Assembly (NCBI GenBank): GCA_018823125.1
Contig: JAHJIW010000008.1
Location: 1 to 43,834, forward strand
Reading direction: 5' to 3'
Length of the DNA stretch: 43,834 nt
Source of the DNA: Candidatus Margulisiibacteriota bacterium
GTDB lineage: Bacteria > Margulisbacteria > WOR-1 > JAHJIW01
Shown here piece by piece: positions 6,736 to 16,565 of this stretch. The translations under genes and the position numbers were made by a program. The stretch's first letter is position 1. Each line of letters begins with the position of its first letter. Below the pieces are notes generated by a model. It was not told where the DNA came from. It did no database searches and saw only the letters and a program-made list of their open reading frames with translations.

Positions 6736-7379
6736 TATTTCCTTTTCTTTTTTGATTGGCGGGGCGATTTTTTGAAGTATAATTTTCTTTTTCCTATGTA
6801 TTTAATAACTATTTTCGGGACTTCTTTATCGATGGGGTCGCCTTTTTTAATAGCCGTTCTGATATCTGAAGAAGCAATGTTGATCTTTGACTCCACTACG
6901 TGAATTTTATCTTTGTTTTTCTTTAACGGCGGAAATTTGATCAGCCGATTAAAGATGCGGCGCTTGGCTTTGGGCCGGGTAAAAACAATTATTTCGCAAA
7001 AGTTAAAAAGTTCCAGAGGTTTTTTCCAGGAAAATAATTCGTTGATCGAATCCATTCCCATGATGTAAAACAGTTTGGTATTTTGACCGTACATTTGGTG
7101 CAGTCCGGAAAAAGTATCTACGGCGTACGAATATCCTTTGCGGTCCAGCTCAATTCTGGAGCAATGAAAGTCTTTAAAACGGGAGATGGCTTTTAAAACC
7201 ATCTGATAGCGTGCATTTTTGGGAGCCACTTCTTCGGTTTTGTGGGGTGGGGTGCCGGAGGGGATAAATAATACTTCTTCTAAATTAAAAATCTGCTTAG
7301 CTTTTTTGGCGATCTCCAGGTGGCCGAAATGAACGGGGTTAAAAGTGCCTCCCATGATCCCTATTTTTTTCTCGCGCAT
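6735..7379 (-). CDS. nadD: nicotinate-nucleotide adenylyltransferase
   Basis: The protein is 214 residues from the ATG at 7379. GIMGGTFNPVHFGHLEIA is the nucleotidyltransferase signature with the HxGH motif, and SSDIRTAI near the C-terminus is the second ATP-binding motif. It joins nicotinate mononucleotide and ATP to form deamido-NAD. A longer frame extends to 7472, but a strong promoter (7387-7415) places transcription start next to 7379, and the extra 31 residues look non-family. It heads the operon with M16, dut and dapB, and continues the conserved obg-proB-proA-nadD order. Confidence 0.95.
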   Translation of the reverse strand: MREKKIGIMGGTFNPVHFGHLEIAKKAKQIFNLEEVLFIPSGTPPHKTEEVAPKNARYQMVLKAISRFKDFHCSRIELDRKGYSYAVDTFSGLHQMYGQNTKLFYIMGMDSINELFSWKKPLELFNFCEIIVFTRPKAKRRIFNRLIKFPPLKKNKDKIHVVESKINIASSDIRTAIKKGDPIDKEVPKIVIKYIGKRKLYFKKSPRQSKKKRK

Positions 7380-7386
7380 GGGAAAA

Positions 7387-7415
7387 ATTGTAGTCTTTTG
7401 CCAGCGGGGAGTCAA
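7387..7415 (-). promoter_or_regulatory. nadD promoter (leaderless)
   Basis: On the minus strand TTGACT (7415-7410) and TACAAT (7392-7387) are exactly 17 bases apart. The -10 box ends 7 bases before the nadD ATG at 7379, so the mRNA should begin at or very near the start codon. Confidence 0.7.
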
Positions 7416-7500
7416 TAGAGCAAAAAAATATTTGTAAAAAAAAATAATAAATGTGCTATGATGTGTCTTCAAAAATTTTTGAACAGAAAGAAGTTTAAAA

Positions 7501-8244
7501 ATGCCCGGGTTGAGAAAAGTATTCAGAGGGATAAATTCAAATTCTAGATGTGTGGTTAATCCAGAAGGTAATCGTTTGACCCAAAATGAAGCGCGCCGAG
7601 CTATGCGTGATTTACAAGTTACCTATCCAGAGATTGTGCCTTCTGCTTTATCTACGGTTCCTCTTCGCGAATGTTTTGCCGCTGCCGGTACCCACGAATC
7701 GTTAACTTTATTATCCGTATTTGGACAATGGGAAAACCTGGGTGATATTGTAGAGTTGGGGGCCCATCGGACGGCGTCGCTGGGGGGCAGGCAATACGAT
7801 ATAGTTTTAGGGCTTGAAAACCGAGCTATTCGATCATGGGGTAGTAATGCATTGGTTTGTGAAACCAGCTGGTCTGATTTGTTTGGTAGTGATGGTGCAA
7901 GTGGGATTATTACTCAGCTAAACGCAACCAAGTGTTTAGGAGTAAGATTGCCTACCCGTAAAGAAGCAGAATGGATTGTAGACTTATTTGGAAACGATTG
8001 TGTAAGTAGGGGAATTAACATGTTTCCTACTGCAGAGCGTAATGGAAACCTCGTTTTGTATCAAAGTTTTATGCCAGGCGTAACTAGTTGGGTTCACTAT
8101 CAAATTGGGCATAAAGGTTCTGGGGCGGTTTTAGTGCGGCCAGAATTGTTAACTACCGAACTTGTCCCGTCCCCTCAATTTCGTACTTGTATGAAGTTAA
8201 CTCCGGAAGACCCATCGGACCCCTGGCGTGTAATTTCTGAGTAG
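7501..8244 (+). CDS. hypothetical protein with a weak formylglycine-enzyme-like motif
   Basis: This 247-residue protein is not clearly recognised. Near residue 149 the string VRLPTRKEAEW resembles the RLPTEAEWEYAAR hallmark of formylglycine-generating/DUF323 domains, and the region before it is also FGE-like in length. The downstream GNVWEW and GFR motifs of that family are missing, so it is either a diverged member or a chance match. It is a lone plus-strand gene among minus-strand ones. Its last 30 codons overlap the end of proA tail to tail by 92 bases, which suggests its original stop was lost. A possible -10 TATGAT lies at 7457-7462. Confidence 0.6.
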   Translation: MPGLRKVFRGINSNSRCVVNPEGNRLTQNEARRAMRDLQVTYPEIVPSALSTVPLRECFAAAGTHESLTLLSVFGQWENLGDIVELGAHRTASLGGRQYDIVLGLENRAIRSWGSNALVCETSWSDLFGSDGASGIITQLNATKCLGVRLPTRKEAEWIVDLFGNDCVSRGINMFPTAERNGNLVLYQSFMPGVTSWVHYQIGHKGSGAVLVRPELLTTELVPSPQFRTCMKLTPEDPSDPWRVISE

Positions 8245-9403
8245 AAATTCCAATTTCGGCCCCAAACCCAAATTCAAATCCATCCGTGAAACGCGTCGAA
8301 GCATTGGTATAGACTGCGGCGGAGTCGATATTTGCTTTAAACTTTGCGGCAGCTTTATTATCCTTAGTAATTATAGTTTCCGAATGTTTAGTTCCATATT
8401 TATTAATGTGTTCAATCGCTTCATCGACCCCGGATACCACTTTTACCGCTAAAATTAAGCTTAAAAACTCGGTTTCCCAGTCTTTTTCGGTAGCTGCCTT
8501 GGCTTCTTTAAATATTTTACAGGTTTTTTTGCAGCCTCTGATTTCTACATCCTTATCTTTAAGTTGTTTTAGAACTTCAGGTAGAAATTTGGCAGCAATA
8601 GCTTCGTCTACCAGCAAGGTTTCAATTGCATTACAGACCGAAGGACGACTACATTTGGCGTTGATCACAATATCGTTGGCCATTTTTAGGTCTGCAGATT
8701 TTTCTACATAAGCGTGGCAGTTTCCTTCGCCGGTTTCGATGGCCGGAATAGATGAAGTAGTAACTACCATTTGAATTAAGCCTTTTCCACCGCGGGGAAT
8801 GACTACATCTATATATTCGCGCTGTGCTAAAAGCTCCTTAACCGCATCGCGGTTAGTATCTTCAATCAGTTCAATGGCTCCTTCAGGAATTCCGGTTTCA
8901 TAGGCAGCTTCGGATATAATTTTAGCTAGTGCTTTATTAGAGTTAATCGCATCCGATCCGCCGCGCAGTATAGTGCAATTGCCGGCTTTTAGACAAAGTG
9001 AAGCGGCATCCACGGTTACATTTGGTCTCGATTCATAAATGATGCCAATTACTCCCAGCGGTACTCTAACTTTTTTGATTTTTAATCCGTTGGGAAGTTT
9101 CCATTCGGCAATAATTTCACCAATCGGATCCGGAAGTTTTTTTACAACCGCCAGTCCTTCGATCATGCCCTTAATTCTTTTGCCATCGAGGGCCAAACGA
9201 TCGAGTAGGGCGCGCGACATATCCTTTTTTTCACCGGCTTCGATGTCAATTTTATTAGCGGCTAAAATATCAGAAGAATTTTTCTCAATGGCCTTAGCAA
9301 TGGCATCTAGTGCCGCATTTTTTACGTTGGTGGACATGGTTCCCATCTTTATGGCGGCGGCTTTAGCGCGTTTGGCTTTGGTTATTACTTCGGAATTGGC
9401 CAT
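8153..9403 (-). CDS. proA: gamma-glutamyl phosphate reductase (glutamate-5-semialdehyde dehydrogenase)
   Basis: The 416-residue protein matches ProA along its whole length. GVIGIIYESRPNVTVDAASLC and LRGGSDAINSNKAL form the NADPH-binding region. The catalytic Cys lies in NAKCSRPSVCNA (near residue 255), and the end is HARGPMGLPELTSYKY ... GTGQVR. It reduces glutamyl-5-phosphate in proline synthesis. It is directly joined to proB (0 bases apart). Its 3' end overlaps the plus-strand gene at 7501-8244, and the ProA terminus is the normal one. Confidence 0.97.
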   Translation of the reverse strand: MANSEVITKAKRAKAAAIKMGTMSTNVKNAALDAIAKAIEKNSSDILAANKIDIEAGEKKDMSRALLDRLALDGKRIKGMIEGLAVVKKLPDPIGEIIAEWKLPNGLKIKKVRVPLGVIGIIYESRPNVTVDAASLCLKAGNCTILRGGSDAINSNKALAKIISEAAYETGIPEGAIELIEDTNRDAVKELLAQREYIDVVIPRGGKGLIQMVVTTSSIPAIETGEGNCHAYVEKSADLKMANDIVINAKCSRPSVCNAIETLLVDEAIAAKFLPEVLKQLKDKDVEIRGCKKTCKIFKEAKAATEKDWETEFLSLILAVKVVSGVDEAIEHINKYGTKHSETIITKDNKAAAKFKANIDSAAVYTNASTRFTDGFEFGFGAEIGISTQKLHARGPMGLPELTSYKYEIEGTGQVR

Positions 9404-10504
9404 TTATATAATCACCAAATTATCCCGATGAATTACTTCGGCGGAACCGGTGTAGCCTAAAATTTTAGCGATTTCGGATGATTTTTGCTTTTTGATTTTG
9501 TCGGTTTCGAGCGCACTGTAGTTAATTAGTCCTCGGGCAAACTCTTTTCCGGATTCATCTTTGATGCTGACCGAGTCGCCGGCTTTAAATTTACCTTTTA
9601 CCGCTATGATTCCGGCGGCCAGCAGGCTGGTTCCCTTTTTAAGAAGTGCCATTTCGGCTCCGGGATCCACTACAATTTCTCCGGCAACCGGCAAACCGTG
9701 CGCCAGCCAGCGTTTTTTACTTTCTTTTTTTGAAGTTTGAGGGATAAAGACGGTTCCGATCTGTACGTCGGAAAGAATTTTAGCAATAATCTTTTTTTCT
9801 CTGCCGTTGGCGATGACCATTACTACTCCGGCATCTGAGCAAACTTCCGCAGCCTGTATTTTAGTAATCATGCCACCGGTACCCAGCTGGGTAGAAGGAT
9901 GCTGAGCGGCATCTTCGATTTCTTTAGTAATTTTGGTGATTTCCGAAACTAAAAATGTGACACCTTCGTCAGAATTCATGTAAAAACCATCAACATTAGT
10001 TAAGTTGATTAGTAAATCGGCGCCGATTAAAGAAGCCACTAATGCGGATAAATTATCGTTATCGCCGACTTTAATTTCATCGATAGAAACCGTGTCGTTT
10101 TCGTTAACAATTGGAATAACGCCGATCTTTAGTAATTCGGCAATGGTGTTGCGGGCATTAATATATCTTTCGCGGTCGGCAATCGCATCGCGGGTTAAAA
10201 GAATTTGGGCCACGGTTAATTTGCTTTTAGCAAAAGCTTTTTCCCAGTCGCGCATTAAAATGATTTGGCCGATGGCCGCGGCAGCCTGGGTTTCGGGAAT
10301 GGACTTTAATTTACCTAGTTTTCCGATTTTTTCGGCTCCGGTAACGATGGCGCCGGAAGTAACAATGACAAAGCGGTTATCCTGTTTTTGCAGAGCGGCA
10401 ATTTCTTTGGCCATGCGGTTCAAATAGGTAATATCCAGGGTTCCGCCTTTGCCTTTTAACGTGCTGGTTCCAATTTTTATGACAATCGTTTTAGAATTTC
10501 CCAT
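9404..10504 (-). CDS. proB: glutamate 5-kinase
   Basis: This 366-residue protein has an amino-acid kinase domain (IKIGTSTLK at the start, VTSGAIVTG, NENDTVSIDEIKVGDND, and GTGGMITKIQAA near residue 208) plus a C-terminal PUA domain (residues about 270-355, GEIVVDPGAE ... GLINYSA). It phosphorylates glutamate as the first step of proline synthesis and probably works as a complex with ProA. A radical SAM gene lies upstream, between it and obg. The start at 10504 gives the family N-terminus. Confidence 0.97.
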   Translation of the reverse strand: MGNSKTIVIKIGTSTLKGKGGTLDITYLNRMAKEIAALQKQDNRFVIVTSGAIVTGAEKIGKLGKLKSIPETQAAAAIGQIILMRDWEKAFAKSKLTVAQILLTRDAIADRERYINARNTIAELLKIGVIPIVNENDTVSIDEIKVGDNDNLSALVASLIGADLLINLTNVDGFYMNSDEGVTFLVSEITKITKEIEDAAQHPSTQLGTGGMITKIQAAEVCSDAGVVMVIANGREKKIIAKILSDVQIGTVFIPQTSKKESKKRWLAHGLPVAGEIVVDPGAEMALLKKGTSLLAAGIIAVKGKFKAGDSVSIKDESGKEFARGLINYSALETDKIKKQKSSEIAKILGYTGSAEVIHRDNLVII

Positions 10505-10540
10505 AGTGGATGTAATTGTAGCAGAAAGGGGTAGGGGCTT

Positions 10541-12040
10541 CTAGGGTAAATAAACCGGTTCGCCGCCGGTGACAACTCCAATATATCGATCAATCTTATC
10601 TTGGGATGGAGGGGAGGTCGGACCTTTAGATTCCCGCTCAAAAAAGGCAATCAGGTTAAGAATCCTATCTAATACTTGCGTAAGTGGGAGCTCATCACTG
10701 CATCGGTAATAATCTTTATGTGCCCTCAGTGTATGTAGCAGGGCTTTTACCCTGCGATCTTCATAGGGTTTTAGCTTGCCGGATTCATCGCCAAAAATTG
10801 CGGCGGCTCTGGTTCCAACGTAAGGGAAAAATTCTCTAAAAAGAGCGTGGGGTTCAACATATAAGTTGGGATATTTACCAGCATACTCACTCAAAGCCTC
10901 ATAATTGTTTCTAATTCCCCTAAGCGTTGCGTTGGGAGTAAAGAAAATTAAGTCAAATGTAACGCGAGTTGGGGTGCCGGAAGCAGCTTTTAACATGCTT
11001 TCTAAATTTGTTGGGTGTTGCAATGCAGCCTTGCGGCTTCTGTATTTTTCAAACCCTTTCGGTAGCAGCATATGTAAATTAAAATTTTCTGCTCCGGTTT
11101 CAATTTCGACCTGATTTTCCGCTAAAAATATTTCCCATTCATCGCGGGCGGGGGTCCCGTCGCGCAAAGTAACGTCTAAGGCTCTGGCAAATTGATCGGG
11201 ACGGGCAAACATAAAATAACTTTTTCCTCTAAGTCTACTTTCGTAGTTTATAGCTTGAAGGATAGCCCCAGCATGTTTGGGTCGGCGCACAAAATCTTGA
11301 GATAATAATTCAAAATATGAATATCCCAAACCTTCCCAGGCTAAAAGATGCTCAACCACTCTTTCGGGTGACATCTCGCCAAAAGGTTTAACGGCTCCTC
11401 CGCAAAAAGTACACCTGCCAATACAACCGCGACCAATATTTACCGCGGCTTGGTCCCAACGGGTACCCTCCGGAAAAATCGACACAAATTCGGTAGGGAG
11501 TGGGAATTGATCCAGGTCAAATGGTTGCGCAGCCTCAATCACTAAACTTCGATTTCCTCGTGGAGTTGTGAAGATGTTGGCGGATACTAAAGATGAATCA
11601 AGCTCAGGCATATTAAATCCCGACCGAACAGTTTCCCCAAATGAAACTTCTCCTTCGCCTTTAAAAAGCAGCTGTGGTTGTAGGGCATCAATTACTCCTG
11701 CCGGATTAGAAGAGGCTTCGTGTCCGCCTACGATAATTGGTAAATCTGGCCTAACATTTTTTCTTAATGCTTCGATGACTTGACGTTCGCGTCCAAGATA
11801 ATCTTGGCCGAGGATGGAAGTATATGCATAGGTGCCAGTAACTAAAGCGTGCGGTCTAAATCTAGCAATTTCTAACACATCATTATAATAAGGTGTGCGT
11901 TGTCCGTCGACAATTAATACTTCAGTTCCGGGCCGAGCTTTCCTGGCAGCATGTGCCAGCGCAATCATAGCCATCGGCGGCCTGGAAAGGGATTTATGTT
12001 TTACCGGATTATAAAAAGCTAAACGTAAAGCTGTTCCCAT
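10541..12040 (-). CDS. B12-binding-type radical SAM protein
   Basis: The 499-residue protein has an N-terminal Rossmann-like part typical of cobalamin-binding radical SAM enzymes: a LAFYNP start, PPMAMIALAHAA, LIVDGQRTP, a VGGHEAS motif and FKGEGEVSFGE. The cluster motif CIGRCTFC (CxxxCxxC, C206, C210, C213) follows. The C-terminal 200 residues do not match a subfamily I know. The cobalamin-binding His (DxHxxG) is not evident, so B12 dependence is uncertain. It is inserted between obg and proB, breaking an otherwise conserved gene order, and is probably a later arrival. The substrate is unknown. Confidence 0.85.
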   Translation of the reverse strand: MGTALRLAFYNPVKHKSLSRPPMAMIALAHAARKARPGTEVLIVDGQRTPYYNDVLEIARFRPHALVTGTYAYTSILGQDYLGRERQVIEALRKNVRPDLPIIVGGHEASSNPAGVIDALQPQLLFKGEGEVSFGETVRSGFNMPELDSSLVSANIFTTPRGNRSLVIEAAQPFDLDQFPLPTEFVSIFPEGTRWDQAAVNIGRGCIGRCTFCGGAVKPFGEMSPERVVEHLLAWEGLGYSYFELLSQDFVRRPKHAGAILQAINYESRLRGKSYFMFARPDQFARALDVTLRDGTPARDEWEIFLAENQVEIETGAENFNLHMLLPKGFEKYRSRKAALQHPTNLESMLKAASGTPTRVTFDLIFFTPNATLRGIRNNYEALSEYAGKYPNLYVEPHALFREFFPYVGTRAAAIFGDESGKLKPYEDRRVKALLHTLRAHKDYYRCSDELPLTQVLDRILNLIAFFERESKGPTSPPSQDKIDRYIGVVTGGEPVYLP

Positions 12041-12078
12041 ACGTTTATCTATCGAATAAAGCGGGGGATAATTTCAGT

Positions 12079-13068
<990 letters not shown>

Positions 13069-13329
13069 TTAAGCTGCTTGGGGGAGAACCGATACTTTTT
13101 TCTTGCTTTTTCCTAGTCTTTCAAAGTGAACTAAACCAGAAATTTTAGCAAATAAGGTATCATCTCTGCCGCGAAGAACATTTTTTCCGGGGTGCACGCG
13201 AGTACCGCGTTGACGAATGATAACACTGCCGGCGGTAATTAATTGTCCACTGTAAGTTTTAACTCCTAAGCGTTGTCCTGCCGAATCGCGGCCGTTTCTG
13301 GTTGAACCTCCACCTTTTTTATGTGCCAT
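13069..13329 (-). CDS. rpmA: 50S ribosomal protein L27
   Basis: An 86-residue L27. The N-terminus [15 protein letters not shown] is the conserved tail that reaches the peptidyl-transferase centre, and no cleavable extension precedes it. [12 protein letters not shown] and DDTLFA are typical. It lies 16 bases after rplU and abuts obg. Confidence 0.97.
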   Translation of the reverse strand: MAHKKGGGSTRNGRDSAGQRLGVKTYSGQLITAGSVIIRQRGTRVHPGKNVLRGRDDTLFAKISGLVHFERLGKSKKKVSVLPQAA

Positions 13330-13345
13330 GGTTTATCTCCTAAAA

Positions 13346-13660
13346 TTAAGATTTTATCGTTTCGATCTGAACTCTGGTATAGGGTTGACGATGTCCCTTG
13401 GTGCGTCGGTATTTAATTTTGTTTTTATACTTAAAAGTAGTAACTTTGTCGCCTTTGCCGTTTTCGATGAATTTTGCAGAAACGTTAGCTCCATTTAATG
13501 TGGGAGTACCAACTTTAATGTTTTCGCCGTCGACCACTAATAAGATTTGGTCGAAAGTTACTGGTTTATCCTTTTCGGCGCCCTCCAGGGTTTCGATGTC
13601 GATAATATCGTCTTTTTCTACGCGGTACTGTTTACCGCCGGTTTCGATTACTGCATACAT
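13346..13660 (-). CDS. rplU: 50S ribosomal protein L21
   Basis: The 104-residue protein begins MYAVIETGGKQYRVE and ends RRTKGHRQPYTRVQIETI, both L21 hallmarks. It is the first gene of the rplU-rpmA-obg operon, with its own promoter at 13721-13749 and a leader of about 55 bases. Confidence 0.97.
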   Translation of the reverse strand: MYAVIETGGKQYRVEKDDIIDIETLEGAEKDKPVTFDQILLVVDGENIKVGTPTLNGANVSAKFIENGKGDKVTTFKYKNKIKYRRTKGHRQPYTRVQIETIKS

Positions 13661-13720
13661 AATTAAGTCCTCTCAATTTCGTTGTATTTTATCCCTGTTA
13701 GTGGGGTGAAAAACTTCGTA

Positions 13721-13749
13721 ATTATAGCGAAAAAGGGAGGTTCGCGCAA
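13721..13749 (-). promoter_or_regulatory. rplU operon promoter
   Basis: On the minus strand TTGCGC (13749-13744) and TATAAT (13726-13721) are 17 bases apart. The start of transcription would be near 13714, leaving a leader of about 55 bases before rplU. Confidence 0.7.
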
Positions 13750-13759
13750 GGATAATTTC

Positions 13760-13788
13760 TTGCTTAAAGGGGGTGGGGGTGCTAATAT
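13760..13788 (+). promoter_or_regulatory. promoter of the DUF89-btuFCD operon
   Basis: TTGCTT (13760-13765) and TAATAT (13783-13788) are 17 bases apart. The -10 box lies 8 bases before the chosen ATG at 13797, so the message would be leaderless. I see no cobalamin riboswitch in the short space to the divergent rplU promoter. Confidence 0.55.
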
Positions 13789-13796
13789 TTTCGTCT

Positions 13797-14660
13797 ATGA
13801 AAGCATTTCTCGAATGTATTCCATGTATTCTTCGTCAAGCCATACAAATTTTAAAGAGTAACGTTAAAAGCCCCCGAAAACGTGAGCAAATCATTAAGGC
13901 TATGCTCCGGTGCCTGGAAAAGATTGATGTTTTTAAGCTGACTCCTCCCGAAGCTACCAAATTTGCCCATGACGAGATGAAAAAACTGGTTGGTAAGGAA
14001 GATTTATACGCTAAAGAAAAAGACGAAAGCAATAAAGAGGCCCTCAGCCTTTATCCGCGCTTAAAAAGAATGGTGCAAAAAGCCAAAGATCCGCTCAATA
14101 TGGCATTGCGCCTTTCCATTGCTGGAAATATTATCGATTATGGAGCGCATTCCGAATTTTGTGTGCATTCGGCGATCGAAAGTGTGATTGATCGCAAGTT
14201 TGCCATCGATAATTATCAGGAATTCACACGCCGATTGAGAAAAGCCAAACAAATTTTGTACGTGGGCGACAATGCCGGCGAAATTGTTTTTGATAAGCTC
14301 CTGGTTCAGGAGTTAAAAAAATATGCAGAGGTTGTTTTTGCGGTAAAAAGTAAGCCGGCCTTAAATGATGTGCTGATGAAGGACGCCAAGTTTGTGGGAA
14401 TGGATAAACTTTGCAAAGTTATCAAAAGCGGCTCGGATAATGCCGGGACCATTCTTTCTCAAACCACTAAGGAATTTAAAAAAGTATATAATGCAGCTGA
14501 TTTTGTAATTGCCAAAGGGCAGGGCAATCTCGAAACTTTAATTGATAACAAAAAACCGATATTTTATTTATTAATGATGAAGTGTGTGTTTTTAGGGGAA
14601 ATTTACGGGGTAAAGAAGGGAGACATAATTTTAAGTTATGGAATTAAAAAGAAAACTTAG
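13797..14660 (+). CDS. DUF89 family damage-control phosphatase
   Basis: This 287-residue protein begins MKAFLECIPCILRQAIQI, the characteristic CxxC-containing start of DUF89 proteins. LSIAGNIIDYG and ILYVGDNAGEIVFDKLL are the metal-binding motifs (Asn and Asp ligands), and DFVIAKGQGNLETL is the distal motif. Members are metal-dependent phosphatases acting on damaged or harmful phosphometabolites. An upstream ATG at 13773 is possible, but the promoter and the family start favour 13797. It overlaps btuF by 23 bases, so it is co-expressed with the B12 importer. Confidence 0.9.
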   Translation: MKAFLECIPCILRQAIQILKSNVKSPRKREQIIKAMLRCLEKIDVFKLTPPEATKFAHDEMKKLVGKEDLYAKEKDESNKEALSLYPRLKRMVQKAKDPLNMALRLSIAGNIIDYGAHSEFCVHSAIESVIDRKFAIDNYQEFTRRLRKAKQILYVGDNAGEIVFDKLLVQELKKYAEVVFAVKSKPALNDVLMKDAKFVGMDKLCKVIKSGSDNAGTILSQTTKEFKKVYNAADFVIAKGQGNLETLIDNKKPIFYLLMMKCVFLGEIYGVKKGDIILSYGIKKKT

Positions 14661-15537
14661 TTTATTTTTTGCGTTTGCGATAGTTTTAATTTTAGCTACA
14701 GCTTCGTTTGCGATGCTGGTAGCGGCTAAATATCCCGGATATATCGAAGATGAGGTCGGCGGAAAAATTTACCTGAAGCAGTCCCCGCAGCGGATTGTTT
14801 CATGTATGCCCAGCATCACCGAAATGTTATTTGCCATTGGTTTGGAGGATCGGGTGGTGGGAGTAACGCTCAATTGCGATTACCCGCCGGAAGCGAAGCA
14901 AAAAGAAAAAGTTGGGCGCATGACCATGAACATCGAAAAGATTTTAAGTTTGGAACCGGATTTAGTGGTCATGCTGGCGGGGGCGCAGTCGAAAGATATT
15001 ATAAAATTAAAAAAACATAATCTGCCGGTGTATGTGATTAGCCCTGATATTTACGTCAGACAAGTGATGAGTTCGATTGGCAATCTGGGAAGGGTTACCG
15101 GCAATACCAAAGAAGCTGAAGCCTTGGTTAACGACATGCACGCCCGGTTAGAAAAGATAAGAGCACAGATTGGCACCGAAGAAACCAAAAGCGTGATAGT
15201 AATTGTGGGAACCAATCCGTTGATTGTGGCGGGAAGCGGCACTTTTATTGAAGATATGGTAAAAAACGCCGGTGGGAGAAATATTGCCAACCAAAATGGC
15301 ATCCCCTGGCCGCAGTATAGCCTGGAAAGAATCATTATTGAGGATCCGGACGTAATTATTATCGCTAAAGGTATTGCAGAGGGTAAGAAAGGAATTTATA
15401 ATGATAGACGCTGGCAATCTTTGAAAGCCGTGAAGAACGATCGGGTGCTGGTGGTGGATGCCGACTTAATTTCCAGACCGGGGCCCAGGGTAGTAGATGT
15501 AGTCGAGCAGATTGCCAAGTTTTTGCATAATATTTAA
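14638..15537 (+). CDS. btuF: cobalamin-type ABC transporter, substrate-binding protein
   Basis: Residues 1-30 are a signal sequence or anchor (basic start, then a long hydrophobic run) with no lipobox Cys. The mature part is a helical-backbone binding protein: RIVSCMPSITEMLFAIGLEDRVVGVT at the start, LEPDLVV, and IEDPDVIIIAKG toward the end. This cluster-A fold binds vitamin B12 or iron chelates. BtuF is inferred from the following BtuC/BtuD-like genes; a siderophore or haem substrate is possible. Confidence 0.85.
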   Translation: MELKRKLSLFFAFAIVLILATASFAMLVAAKYPGYIEDEVGGKIYLKQSPQRIVSCMPSITEMLFAIGLEDRVVGVTLNCDYPPEAKQKEKVGRMTMNIEKILSLEPDLVVMLAGAQSKDIIKLKKHNLPVYVISPDIYVRQVMSSIGNLGRVTGNTKEAEALVNDMHARLEKIRAQIGTEETKSVIVIVGTNPLIVAGSGTFIEDMVKNAGGRNIANQNGIPWPQYSLERIIIEDPDVIIIAKGIAEGKKGIYNDRRWQSLKAVKNDRVLVVDADLISRPGPRVVDVVEQIAKFLHNI

Positions 15538-15539
15538 TT

Positions 15540-16565
15540 ATGAAAAGATCACAAAAAAAGAAAATTATTGCTACCGGGATCCTTTCCGTTATTTTAATTA
15601 TGGTTTGTTTGCTGTCGGTTCTTTTTGGCGCGGTCTTTTTAACTCCGGATGAAATTGTAAATTCTTTATGGGGAAAATTTTCAGGCTTCTGTTCTACAAA
15701 TGTTTACGTTGATATTATTATCTGGCAGATCCGTTTGCCCCGCATTATTTTATCGGCATTAGTGGGGATGATGCTGGCTATTTCCGGCACCATTTTGCAG
15801 GGGGTTTTGCGCAATCCTTTGGCAGATCCCTATATTTTAGGGGTTTCAGCGGGCGGATCGATTGGTGCAATTTTGGCGATGGCGCTGGGACTTGAATTTT
15901 GGTTTTTAGGTATATCCACGGTGCCCATTTTTGCTTTTCTGTTTGCGATTGCGGCGGTATTTATCGTGTATATGCTTTCTAATACCGGGGGAAAAACCAC
16001 CCCGCAAACGCTTATTTTAGCCGGAGTTACAGTTTCGATTTTTGCTTCAGCGCTGCTCTCAATCATTATTATTATTACTGGTGACCTGCAATCAATTTAC
16101 TTCTGGCTCCTGGGTAGTTTTTCGGGGTCCGATTGGGGAGCGGTGCTCGCGGTTTTACCTTATGCGCTGATCGGGTTTGGAGTGGCCTATTTTTATTCCA
16201 AAGATTTAAATGCACTGCTTTTAGGCGAAGAAACGGCTTATACTCTGGGAGTGGATGTAGAAAAAGTTCGCCGGTTTCTTTTGATAGTTGCTTCGATTTT
16301 GGCGGCGGCCACGGTGGCGGTGGCCGGCTTAATTGGTTTTGTGGGATTAATCGTTCCCCATTTTGTCAGACTGATAGTTGGACCGCACCATAAGCTTTTG
16401 ATCCCGCTTTCGGCATTGACCGGAATGTTAATAGTAGTTATTGCGGATACCATTGCCCGCACCATTTTTGCGCCGATCGAAATTCCGGTGGGAATTGTAA
16501 TGGCGCTGTTTGGCTGTCCTTTCTTTTTATATTTATTAAGGCGCAGGAGAACCTATATTAAATGA
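15540..16565 (+). CDS. btuC: cobalamin-type ABC transporter, permease
   Basis: The 341-residue FecCD/BtuC-family permease has about ten membrane helices. Family motifs are IRLPRIILSALVGMMLAISGTILQGVLRNPLADPYILGVSAGGSIGA-like text near residues 60-110, split across helices 2-3, and LIGFVGLIVPHFVR near 260. The coupling helix motif GLIVPHFVR contacts the ATPase. It starts 2 bases after btuF and overlaps btuD by 4 bases. Confidence 0.92.
   Translation: MKRSQKKKIIATGILSVILIMVCLLSVLFGAVFLTPDEIVNSLWGKFSGFCSTNVYVDIIIWQIRLPRIILSALVGMMLAISGTILQGVLRNPLADPYILGVSAGGSIGAILAMALGLEFWFLGISTVPIFAFLFAIAAVFIVYMLSNTGGKTTPQTLILAGVTVSIFASALLSIIIIITGDLQSIYFWLLGSFSGSDWGAVLAVLPYALIGFGVAYFYSKDLNALLLGEETAYTLGVDVEKVRRFLLIVASILAAATVAVAGLIGFVGLIVPHFVRLIVGPHHKLLIPLSALTGMLIVVIADTIARTIFAPIEIPVGIVMALFGCPFFLYLLRRRRTYIK

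Noticed and set aside
13661..13796. Cobalamin riboswitch before the btu operon
   Set aside because: The divergent promoters leave no room for a B12 box, and no matching sequence is seen.
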